In this document: piece by piece, positions 21,047 through 29,684 of the stretch
Layout of the letters: each line of letters starts with the position of its first letter
Position numbering within the stretch: the first letter of the stretch is position 1
Assembly (NCBI GenBank): GCA_019155205.2
Contig: JAHNZQ020003146.1
Coordinates: 1,125,897 to 1,189,896 of the forward strand
DNA from: Gracilaria vermiculophylla
Taxonomy: Eukaryota; Rhodophyta; Florideophyceae; Gracilariales; Gracilariaceae
Length of the DNA stretch: 64,000 bases
Reading direction: 5' to 3'
Made by a program: the position numbers and the translations under genes
Notes under the pieces: generated by a model
Databases searched by the model: none
What the model saw: only the letters and a program-made list of their open reading frames with translations
What the model was told of the DNA's origin: nothing

Positions 21047-21849
21047 GCGCGCGCTGCCGCCGTGCGCGGCGGACGCGGCGACGCCGCGCGTGCGAGCCGC
21101 GGCTCGGCGGCGCGCTGGCGGAGGTGCGCTGCGGCGGGCGACGCGGCGCGGTGCAAGCGCGTGGCAAGTGGTGCGCGTAGCGCTGGCGTTTGTCGAAACG
21201 GAGTAAACAGTTGAGCAACATAGCGCTGGCCACGGGCGCGCGCAAGCGGGCGACGCGGGGCGAACGAGTGGCGTCGGCAGTCGGCAGTGGTGCGCACAGC
21301 GCCCGCACTCGCGCAAGCAGCGTGAAGAGCGTATGGGCGCATGCGGTGCGTCTGCAGAGGCGGGGAAGGTGGGCGACGCGCGCGGCGCGGACGGGCAGTC
21401 ACGACAGAGAAGCGAGTTGCGCAAGGGAGCCGGTTGGGTCCAGCGCGTGGGGCGTGGCTGGTGGTGTGCGCACGGCGGATGCGCCTGCGCAAAGAAGGCA
21501 GCGAGTGGCTCGCCATGGCGGCTGCCCCAAGCGCGGTGAAGCGGGCGGCGCGGCGGGGACGCGTGGCGTCGCAGGCGGCGCGCCGCCGCGAGTGCGTTTG
21601 TCAGAAGAAAGTGAAGAGTTTATCGACGTGCGGAGTGTTACAAGCGCGACAAGGCGGGCGACGCAGCGGCGACGAGTGCGGTGGCAAGCGGCGCGCGCGG
21701 CGCAGGCGCGCGGGTGCAGACAGAGCGGGGGGCGGCGGCTGCGCAGGGGGGCTGGAAGCAGTGCGCGCGGGCGGCGGCGGGCGGCGGGCGGCGGGCGGCG
21801 GGCGGCGGGCGGCGGCGGCGGGGCGCGCAGGCGGGCGCGCGGGCGAGCG
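21047..21849. other. Very GC-rich spacer
   Basis: This is extremely GC-rich, with many overlapping open frames on both strands that are produced by composition and lack any domain. It probably contains the 3' end of the CP12-fusion transcript and the 3' end of the small minus-strand gene. Nothing else is supported. Confidence 0.5.
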
Positions 21850-21964
21850 CTACGGCGCGGACGGCAGCGAGGCGGCGAGGCGGGGGCGGAGCAGCAGGGC
21901 GTGGTAGGCGGCGTGGCGACTGCGGCCGCGCTCGGCGCCGGACTGGTGGTGGAGGTTGTGGTCG

Positions 21965-22015
<51 letters not shown>

Positions 22016-22167
22016 GACTGGAGGTGGGCGTGCAGCGGGGCAGACGGCTCGGCGGCGTCGACGGCCTTGGCGGCGTTGCGCACATGCACCCACGCCTCGA
22101 CCATGACGTAGAGCAGCGCCCACACGGAGGCGATGTACAGACACCACTTGTACGGGCACAGCGTCAT
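21850..22167 (-). CDS. Small single-pass membrane protein, hypothetical
   Basis: An ATG at 22167 opens 105 residues. The first 30 include a clear hydrophobic span (WCLYIASVWALLYVMVEAW). This is followed by a short helix-like stretch, about 16 consecutive Asp residues encoded by a GAC microsatellite, and a His/Arg/Ala-rich tail. Third positions are almost all G or C with sensible amino-acid content in the first 45 codons, unlike the random overlapping frames around it, so I favour a real gene. I do not recognise the family. Small subunits of ER or mitochondrial membrane complexes have this size and shape. The tail after the Asp run could be an artefact of repeat expansion, or an intron may be missed. 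Confidence 0.45.
21967..22015. repeat. (GTC)n microsatellite encoding poly-Asp on the minus strand
   Basis: About sixteen perfect GTC units lie in tandem. They keep one frame open on the minus strand as a run of Asp codons within the small membrane-protein ORF. Confidence 0.95.
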
Positions 22168-22785
22168 GGCGGCGGCGGCTCGGAGCGGGGCGGCGGGGGC
22201 GAGCGGGCGGCGGGGGCGAGCGGGCGGCGGCGCAGCGGGGGGGCGCTGGCGCTGGTGGGCGCGGGCGGCGGGCGGTGGGCGACGCGGGCGGCGCGGGCGG
22301 GGGAGGCGGCGGCGCGCGCTGGCGCGTTATGAGCGAAAAGACACGTCGCGGCAGCGCGCGCGCATTTGGCGCAACGCATGCGGCGCGTTTGTACACGCGC
22401 GCATGACGTCATGCGCGCGGGGCGGGCGGCGCGGCGGCGCGGCGGCGCGGCGGCGGCGCAGCGCGCAGCCGCACGTGCGGCGGCGACGCGCGCGCAGCGC
22501 GGCGCGGCGCGCGCTGTGCGGCGACAGCGCGGCGCGGCGCAGCGCGGCGCTCGCGGGGGCAGGCGGCAGCGGCGGCTCGCGGCGTGCGGCAGGCGCCAAC
22601 AAGCAGCGCCGCCGCGGGGCACATGGCGCACGCCGCGCGCGGCGCGTCTGCAGCGCACGGCGCGCTGCTGCCGCCGCGGCGCAGCCGCGCCGCGTGCTCC
22701 AAAACTTGCGCCTCAGCGCCGCCGCCGCGCCGTGGCGCCGCTCGCGGCCGCAGCGTTTTTCGAGAGCAAAAAACTGTCGCAGACG
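22168..22785. other. GC-rich spacer upstream of small ORF
   Basis: GGC/GCG-rich DNA with purine-rich runs. All long frames are compositional, and no conserved protein segment is seen on either strand. It may carry the promoter of the 21850-22167 gene. The last bases approach the 3' side of tRNA-Lys. Confidence 0.45.
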
Positions 22786-22873
22786 CACCCCGGGCGGGGC
22801 TCGAACCCGCGGCCATTAGGTTAAAAGCCTAACGCTCTGAGTCGCTGTGCCGAACCAACTGAGCTACCGGGGC
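22786..22873 (-). tRNA. tRNA-Lys (anticodon UUU) with an insertion in the D-loop
   Basis: Read on the minus strand, the 88-nt gene folds as a cloverleaf. The acceptor stem is GCCCCGG/CCGGGGT (G1-U72 wobble) with discriminator G73. The anticodon arm is TTAGG CTTTTAA CCTAA with anticodon TTT. The T arm is GCGGG TTCGAGC CCCGC. The D stem GCTC/GAGC pairs, but the loop between is about 23 nt instead of the usual 8. The excess, about 15 nt (TCGGCACAGCGACTC), is best explained as an intron inserted near position 20, since the standard loop AGTTGGT...A remains on either side. D-loop introns of this sort are known from the red alga Cyanidioschyzon merolae. CCA is not encoded. Confidence 0.9.
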
Positions 22874-24623
22874 TTCCACGACTGACATTCCTGACGTTTC
22901 TGTGTCGGATTTGGACAACAGTGTTGCCAAAGACCAGGTGGTTCTTCGGGCCACACGTGTACGGCGTGGCATGAAATAAAAGTGAACAAAAGTTTTGTTT
23001 CTTTTTCAGCCGTTTGCAGGCGTGCACGTGTGGCTCCAGCGGCTGGTTCAGCAGTGCCACACCTTGTTTGTTATCATTTTCGTACGCACAGCGATGCTAC
23101 CTCCCGCTTGCCTGCCCTCGCATCACGTGCAACAGCGCCCTTTCAAAAGCGGTTTCTATCAGTTTCACGCTGCCCATGGCCATTCCCGCGTGGCGCCCAA
23201 TTGAGCTCCTTTGCTTCCTTCCCACAACGCTCGCGCTCCATCCTTACTTTGAGCATTCATCGCCTCTCAAATTCTCCCCGCCCACAACACTGTCAAGCGG
23301 TGCACTGCCACCAAAGGGGCATCACCCCGTCAAACGCGCCCGTGCGCGTGCGTGGCCGCCCCGCGTCGGCACTGCTGACAGGCCCTGCGAGCCACCCAAG
23401 CCCGCGTCCTTGTCAAAGTACAACCACCCTCCGTTCCCTCCGTGCGCACTGTTGCGCCCCCCTTATTTTCTCCCCACACCGTCCCCATTCGTGCTGCCGA
23501 TGCCGCTTGAACACGCACTTCACACCGCCTTCCGAACCGCCCTCACAAACACATAGCTAATGGCTCTCATCCAAGTTTTTGAAAAATCTGCCCCAACCTC
23601 CATGCTTTTCTTCATCTCCGTCCTTCCCATATCGCACGCCCCAACCATCTTGACGCCCCTCGCCGCGCTCATGCCGTAACCTACATGCTTACAACACGTT
23701 GTACTCAAAAAACTTTTTCTCACACCCACATATTATGCTGCACAGCCCCACCGTCTTATTCAAACAACTACCAAATCACTTTCTACTTTTTGCCATTGCT
23801 CTACCCTTTTCTCACAGTGAGCGCGCCCAACTTTCGCAACTCCACCAAACACCCACCCTCCTCTTATCATCACAGCTGCTCCTTCACACTTACATACACC
23901 AGTCAAACCAGTCATTGTTACAAAACGTTTCAAAACTCCCTCCATCATAAACAAAAACTTATACACCCATCACCCACCTACTCTTCAAACCACATCGTTC
24001 ATTTTGCCACGCAGCCCATGTCCGTCCGATCACAATGAGGCAACAATTGGTTCGCGCCCACCATCACACATCAATGCATCACCTGCTGCTCTTCCTTTCG
24101 CCGAGAATTACTCTTGCTCAACCTACTTTGCGACGCACATGAGCGATCACGCACACGTTCTTGTATGCCACTCTTCATGTAATTTTGCTTTGACACGCAC
24201 TACTCGCACCAAAATGCATTCGTTTAAACAACTATTCACTCATTTGTCTCCTCCTCCTCCATCCTCACCGTCGTGCACACCTTACACACCTACACACCAC
24301 CCCACGCTCGAGCACCCATTCAAAGTCTTCAACAACCTGTCCTGTTTCTGCAACCACCAGTAGCCCGCCATTTTTAATCGCTTGCGTCGCTTTCCATTCC
24401 TGCCCTCCTCCCTTCCATCCAAAATTCATCTCACTCCACCTGGTCCGCACCCTTTTTCGCACCCTCATTGCTCTCTCACGGTCACACGCGCACACTTTCA
24501 CCAGTGCCTGTGTAGCAGCACCCTTGTCTTTGACGTTCGCCGCCCATCGCACCGCACATTTCTGCACAACCGGCCTCTCGTCTTTCACACTTGTTCTTCA
24601 CACTCTCGAGTGCAGAGCCAGCC
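22874..24623. other. Long spacer with strong strand asymmetry (G-poor on +)
   Basis: No conserved protein is seen here. From about 23,640 to 24,600 the plus strand is nearly depleted of G and rich in C, A and T, producing Pro/Ser/His/Thr-rich frames that are only compositional. It may be the promoter and long 5' leader of the gene beginning at 24624, or a non-coding transcript. Confidence 0.45.
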
Positions 24624-25451
24624 ATGGCCAGTTTCCTGTTTGCGCGCATTGTGCACTTCTTTGAGTCAATGTTTGTCGGCGGCAGCTCGCAGACCTTGGG
24701 CGCAGCGCAAACTGCAGCAAAACAGCCTGTGACCTCCACCCAGAACAGCACAGCAAACACCCCGCACTGTTCCTCCGCAAAACACATCAACGATGGTTGT
24801 GGTAAGAGTTGCGCCCTTTCTCTCGTTGGAAACACCTCCTACTCCTCGTTATCAACCGTTTCCTTCACGTCCTCTTGTTCTGCCCCACAGTCCCCCGCTG
24901 GCAGTGACGGAGGGGCTCGTGAGCCAGCGACCGTCACAACGCTGGCCCTGAATCCGAAGCAAGAAGCAGTGTTCGTGCCGTACCGAAAACGGGAGCAGCA
25001 CGAGCGCGTGCTCGAGAGCACGTTCGCAACTCTTTTCCGGAGGTACCGCAGAGGGCAGGCGGTTGTGATGGGCAAACTCCCGTCGTTGTTCCCCAAAGCC
25101 GAGATGTTTATCATCTCCGAAGGGGAAGACGTGCCGCCGTGCTCCTGGGCCGTCAGATGCCGCACTTGCCCCAGCGAGTGGCCGACGGCCTTGATGCTGG
25201 AGGGGTTTGATTGCCAGGAGAGCACTGTGTGGTTCCTCCAGCTGCAGAGCGCGTCGGACACTGATCTGATCAATCATCTCAGGGCAGTGGCCGCACTGAG
25301 CACCCCTTGCAGCATGGTTCTGCTTTTGACTTGGTCGCCATCGGCTGCCCAGGTAGTCGATGCCGCGGGGTTCTATGAGGTGGCAATGAGATACGGCGCA
25401 CCCTTGTACATATTGAGGAGGAAAGAGTCCCTTTTCAAAGTGACAGCATAG
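24624..25451 (+). CDS. Unrecognised protein, start and splicing uncertain
   Basis: The continuous frame from the ATG at 24624 encodes 275 residues. The first 15 (FLFARIVHFFESMF) are amphipathic or hydrophobic. The middle is Ser/Thr-rich. The C-terminal 175 residues (from about PKQEAVFVPYRKREQ) look globular, with a basic patch (TLFRRYRRGQ), a CRTCPSEWP segment and an LYILRRKESLF end. I know no family with this pattern. A good intron signature lies inside: GTAAGA at 24803 and a pyrimidine tract ending CCCACAG at 24890 (88 bp). If spliced, the upstream frame would be 5' leader and translation could start at ATG 24794 (MVV joined to SPAGSDGG). Both models keep the same C-terminal domain. Confidence 0.5.
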   Translation: MASFLFARIVHFFESMFVGGSSQTLGAAQTAAKQPVTSTQNSTANTPHCSSAKHINDGCGKSCALSLVGNTSYSSLSTVSFTSSCSAPQSPAGSDGGAREPATVTTLALNPKQEAVFVPYRKREQHERVLESTFATLFRRYRRGQAVVMGKLPSLFPKAEMFIISEGEDVPPCSWAVRCRTCPSEWPTALMLEGFDCQESTVWFLQLQSASDTDLINHLRAVAALSTPCSMVLLLTWSPSAAQVVDAAGFYEVAMRYGAPLYILRRKESLFKVTA

Positions 25452-25513
25452 ACGCCCCGAGCACGCCTCCGCCGCACACTGCATCACTTGCCTTGCGAGA
25501 AATACGCTCCCAC

Positions 25514-25801
25514 ATGACATTCAAAAGTTGTGGACCAGAAGATGTGTCAAAGTGGTCGGTAGCTGCAATGCTTTGGGAGAATCGGACACATGGCGAGGTT
25601 TGCGGATGGGGCCTACAGCTAGTAATTTCATTGCACAGAAAAAATGTCAAGAGGGGCGACAATGCAGAGTATAAGTACGTGGTCGAAAGCATAGAAGGCT
25701 CGGTAGTATGGGAGTATGGCTGGAATAGGCACATATCAGACGATAATGGGAACAATATTCGGCTAGACGATCAATGGAGATTGGTAAACACTATGTTCTG
25801 A
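25514..25801 (+). CDS. CBM20-like starch-binding fragment, partial
   Basis: This 95-residue frame carries the second half of a CBM20 (starch-binding) domain. W-x2-AA is followed by a GWGLQLVISL strand, then the diagnostic AEYKYVVESIEGSVVWE and GWNRHISDD (the family pattern is EYKYV...G.V.WE.GPNR). The first strands of the domain are missing. The frame stays open upstream only to 25379, so an N-terminal exon was lost, lies out of frame, or is joined by an unseen intron from the preceding gene. CBM20 modules bind alpha-glucan, fitting a lineage with cytosolic starch. It could be a gene remnant or the last exon of a larger gene. Confidence 0.45.
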   Translation: MTFKSCGPEDVSKWSVAAMLWENRTHGEVCGWGLQLVISLHRKNVKRGDNAEYKYVVESIEGSVVWEYGWNRHISDDNGNNIRLDDQWRLVNTMF

Positions 25802-25967
25802 AACAAACTTGCTGATTATGTTGGGTCATACCCAGGCACTGTGCTCAAAAAGAAATGCTTTGTTTCATCTCATGCTGTATCTTCCTTTTGCTCTCTCAGA
25901 GTCTAGCCTTTTCATGAAAACGTACAATGAGACCCAAAATGCGAACATGCGTGTAAGTATGATTCCA

Positions 25968-28900
25968 TTAGAGCTGTCCCGAGAAATGAGCTGATAAAGA
26001 AAGTACAGAGTCAAACAGACCCCGCAATCTATTCCATGCTAGTCGTTGCTCGTCCAGTAGCTTTTGTAACAACCCCTTTCCGTCTTCATCCTTAGCAAGT
26101 TCTCCTCCATGGACGAGCAGGTATACGCCCAAATGTGCTTGTGTCAATTCAAATCCTTTCGGACACCCGAGCCTCTCGACGAAAAACAACGCCGCATTTC
26201 GCAGAGTCTGTTGCCCATCCATAGTACGAATTTCCATGTCAACCCCCGAAGCGTCTAGGGAATTCACATACTGAGTAGCGTCATGAAATCGCTTTTCTAA
26301 CAACAATTTTCCCAGCGTACTATTCATCCAGCCTTCGTCTTTGCTTTGATTCACACGATGTTCTCTAATCTTTCCGATGTCCTCTTTCTTCTTACTGTCC
26401 CCTAAATCACTTGGTTCGCTTCCCACGTTTAGGTCAAACTCCATGTGAAGTGACTTCTTGGTTGGAATAAAAAACGGAGCAGACTCCCCTTTTTTGGGGG
26501 GCTCCACGGGCTTGTTCCTTTCTTTGATTGCTTGCAAATTGCTTAGGACTGTCCATTTCGAAGTTGGCTCTGTGCTGAGCGTAACGATTTCTTCTGATAG
26601 TGGAAGACCCTCTTCATTTTCATGCACACTTTTAGCGTCATCAGGGTGATTTTGTACCTCGGAGTCCGTGTCGCTTTCCTCGTCTGCTTCTGTGTCTTGG
26701 TCATCAGTTTCCGAAGGGTTAAGCATTACTTCGTCGTCAGTTGTTCTTTTAGCTTTTCTCTTCACTGGTTCAAATCTAGACATATCCACCCACAGTTTGA
26801 TACCAAGGTTGTTCACATGTGTTGTAGCAATATATTCTCCGTTTGGAGCCACTGCTACGCTAGTCGGCGCATCATCGCAGATAAGATTGTCAAAAAGACG
26901 GCCGCTTGGCAGATCCCACGTTTTCAAAGTGCTATCCATTGACGCTGATAGTATTCTTCTACCATTCGTATCAAAGCAGAGATCAACGAGAGGCCCGTGA
27001 TGGCCATTGAAACAACGAGCTAGCTTGCGAGTGACAGCATCGTATACATAAATAACAAAGTCCGCGCATGCGATTGCTAGTAAATCGGAAGTCGTACTCC
27101 ACGAAATTAAGTTGATGTCAGATTTTGTAGAGATACAAACTCCGCTCTTCTTTCTGGTATACATGGTCCAAAACTTGACTGCTCGGTCTTCCCCGCCAGC
27201 GGACACTAGAGTATCCCCGCATGCGTCAACAGCCAAACCAACGATACGACAAGAATGGGCACGTCCCCATTCTTGCTTCGTCTTCTCCGTTGTACATGGC
27301 GTATCTCTCACAGCGTCAACTAGTTCAGGGTCGTTGAAAACTCCCTGATGACGCCCGCTCTGAAGATTGTACGCGTGAACTCGTCCATCTTCGCCCCCGA
27401 CATATGCAAAATTTCCGCAAGGCGATAGAACCGCAGATATAGCTTGCCTATTCTCCCATTCCTTTTTTGTTGCAGAAGTGCTTTCTTTTTCTTTGGTATC
27501 CTTCTTTCCCCTTTTATACGCAAGTTCATACATTTTAGGCATAGGAGGTGGCCTCAAAATATGCTTGTGCGATGCTCCGCTTTGAAGACGCCATGTGTAT
27601 GCACTTTGAAGCCCTTCATGCACGGTGACAATGTTTGCGAAGTCATGATCCCTGTCTCTGATGTTTCCTGTTGCAAATGTCGTGATTCTCGGGAGCCGAG
27701 AAACAAAATTATGCCGCTCATCACCAATCTCAATCTTGTTTTCTATTCTTCTTCGTTTTTTCGCTCTAGCCCCTCGTTTGTCATTTCCCTTCTGAGAGAA
27801 TGATCGGTTTCTGGCTTGTTGGACTGCAGAAACTAATCTAAGCTCACGATCCAAGCCCGCAGATACCATCATGAAACCGTCATACCCACAGAACCTGACC
27901 CTAGTTGGTGGCAGGAAGTGACCTTCCCTTGATCGTAATATTCTTGCCAGGCCGTTGTCTCCGTCAAATATGTGCACCTTAATGGAATTGTCTGTTTTTC
28001 CAGCCGTTATCAATAAGGGCTCACCGGGAAGGAAATGAGCAAGACTGGAGCCACCACCAGGATGAACTGAGCGCGCCTCAGACCGTATGCACTTTTGGTT
28101 TAGGTCCCAAATGAACATGTTGCCGTCTGCATCACCCGTCATCATGCTTTCATCCATATCAGTGCGAAATGAAATAGTACATACAGTGTCCGTCGAAATG
28201 GCAATTGCATCGCCTTCTTCGAGATTTGTGCCGTCTGACTTATGTCGAAAAGTGACGATTGTTTCATCCATTCGGAAATTATGGAGGCAAATGCTTCCAT
28301 CAGCAGTTCCTGCAGCGACCACATCAACAACGGGAGAGGGTTCTAAAACAGTTATGGCGGATCCGAATCCTTCAAATACGTGAATTACCTTGGTCGTTCG
28401 AAAATTAACGAGCATACACCGACCGTCTTTGGCGCCGAGAATAATCTTGTTGACATACGTTTGCGGGTGACAAGCAGTTGTGACGTTGAAGTCAGAGGGA
28501 AGACTGAAATTAGAAAGCACAATACCGTCGGCAGCTGGCTCATCTTTTGACGTTTCTGGGAGATGCCACACAACTACTTTGCCGTCATCTGAAATCGAAA
28601 TCAGAACATTTCCGATGATAACAAACGAAACTATAGGAGCTTTATGAATGCGCCATACGGCAAAAGGCTGTAGACGATGAAATACGCCAATATTATTTCC
28701 AAAGGCTGCAAAAGTAAGCTCCTGGTAAGCTGCCAGGCCATCAATTCCTTGCTCTTCGAGAGGTTTTCCACTTCCTTGCCACCATGAAGTTGGTATTGGT
28801 TTTGAAATTCCCTTGAGGTGCAGGTTAGTATCGTACAGATGCAGAGTTCGAGCACCTTCCACTGGAGTCGTAATGAAGGTAGAGAGGCCCTGACGGTGTA

Positions 28901-28982
28901 CAACTGGGGAACAACCGCGTAAAGCCCCGTCGCAAACCAAACCAAGGGTTTGAAAAGGAGAATAAATGTCACTGGAACGCAT
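25968..28982 (-). CDS. UTP21: U3 snoRNP / SSU processome protein UTP21 (WDR36)
   Basis: This is a nucleolar WD40 protein of about 1,004 residues that acts with U3 snoRNA in early 18S rRNA processing. The N-terminus has the family signature IYSPFQTLGLVCDG at residues 5-18. Two WD40 propellers follow: WHLPETS, MFIWDLNQK, VKFWTMY and LKTWDLPSGRLF mark blade ends. An acidic linker (DDQDTEADEESDTDSEV) and the C-terminal Utp21 domain (IRTMDGQQTLRNAALFFVERL through LFDSVLSLSAHF) complete it. There is no intron. I start at the ATG at 28982 because the upstream in-frame codons have only non-ATG starts. A short upstream exon is possible. Confidence 0.93.
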   Translation of the reverse strand: MRSSDIYSPFQTLGLVCDGALRGCSPVVHRQGLSTFITTPVEGARTLHLYDTNLHLKGISKPIPTSWWQGSGKPLEEQGIDGLAAYQELTFAAFGNNIGVFHRLQPFAVWRIHKAPIVSFVIIGNVLISISDDGKVVVWHLPETSKDEPAADGIVLSNFSLPSDFNVTTACHPQTYVNKIILGAKDGRCMLVNFRTTKVIHVFEGFGSAITVLEPSPVVDVVAAGTADGSICLHNFRMDETIVTFRHKSDGTNLEEGDAIAISTDTVCTISFRTDMDESMMTGDADGNMFIWDLNQKCIRSEARSVHPGGGSSLAHFLPGEPLLITAGKTDNSIKVHIFDGDNGLARILRSREGHFLPPTRVRFCGYDGFMMVSAGLDRELRLVSAVQQARNRSFSQKGNDKRGARAKKRRRIENKIEIGDERHNFVSRLPRITTFATGNIRDRDHDFANIVTVHEGLQSAYTWRLQSGASHKHILRPPPMPKMYELAYKRGKKDTKEKESTSATKKEWENRQAISAVLSPCGNFAYVGGEDGRVHAYNLQSGRHQGVFNDPELVDAVRDTPCTTEKTKQEWGRAHSCRIVGLAVDACGDTLVSAGGEDRAVKFWTMYTRKKSGVCISTKSDINLISWSTTSDLLAIACADFVIYVYDAVTRKLARCFNGHHGPLVDLCFDTNGRRILSASMDSTLKTWDLPSGRLFDNLICDDAPTSVAVAPNGEYIATTHVNNLGIKLWVDMSRFEPVKRKAKRTTDDEVMLNPSETDDQDTEADEESDTDSEVQNHPDDAKSVHENEEGLPLSEEIVTLSTEPTSKWTVLSNLQAIKERNKPVEPPKKGESAPFFIPTKKSLHMEFDLNVGSEPSDLGDSKKKEDIGKIREHRVNQSKDEGWMNSTLGKLLLEKRFHDATQYVNSLDASGVDMEIRTMDGQQTLRNAALFFVERLGCPKGFELTQAHLGVYLLVHGGELAKDEDGKGLLQKLLDEQRLAWNRLRGLFDSVLSLSAHFSGQL

Positions 28983-29684
28983 TTCCAAGGCTGGGTGCCG
29001 GTTGAGTGCGCGTTCGAATTGCTTATCGAAGCCGCGTGCGGGTAAATGTGTTGATTGAGTTGAGCTAATCAGCAAAAATTATAGAGGCAAAATGCATAGA
29101 CCCAGGTGTCAACAACTATCCCGGACAATTTGCTCGACCAGACGAGAGCATGGGCATCGGGACAACATCTAGATACGTCTTGTGATCCGTCGACATAGTC
29201 CACGACGGTGGCGCAGGCGTGAGAGGAAAGCGCTCTGCATCTTACAAAGGATTACAACAACCTTACGAAAACTTTCACTGTAATCCAAAGTGTAAGAAAC
29301 CTCAGAAGCATCAAAATCAAGACCACCAGCGCAATGTGAGGCAGCTTTTGATTGGCCAGTACACAAAGCGTAAGCACCCGTTCAAAAGTGTAGAGCGAGT
29401 CTTTGTCTGGTTTGTCACGTTGAGCAAAATAAGACCATTCAATTATTGCCAAGTGCATGCGTTTTGATGGGTCTCTGCACGGATCTATTCTAGCTCACGC
29501 CTGTTGGCGAAATTTCCTTAAATCGCAGGCTCTATACAGGGCGCCGGCGGCGACGGTGACTCCTTGAATATCGCCCGCCAAAGGTGCATCGCAGCCTCGA
29601 CTACGGACGCATCATCCAAGACTCTGCTGCGGAATTCGAAGGAAGGACCTTACTTCCATGCCATTTGCATAACTAACACAACCA
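28983..29684. other. Divergent promoter region UTP21 / nucleoplasmin-like gene
   Basis: About 700 bp lie between the divergent starts of UTP21 and the nucleoplasmin-like gene. Short overlapping ORFs on both strands have no recognisable content. A shared bidirectional promoter is likely from layout alone. Confidence 0.5.

Noticed and set aside
19553..21206. Several long overlapping open frames on both strands around the CP12-fusion gene
   Set aside because: Only the frame from ATG 19964 contains conserved domains. The others are Arg/Ala-rich by-products of extreme GC content.
22982..23560. ORFs of 180-190 codons after tRNA-Lys
   Set aside because: Ser/Pro/His-rich, overlapping in several frames, no family resemblance. 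They are explained by C-rich composition.
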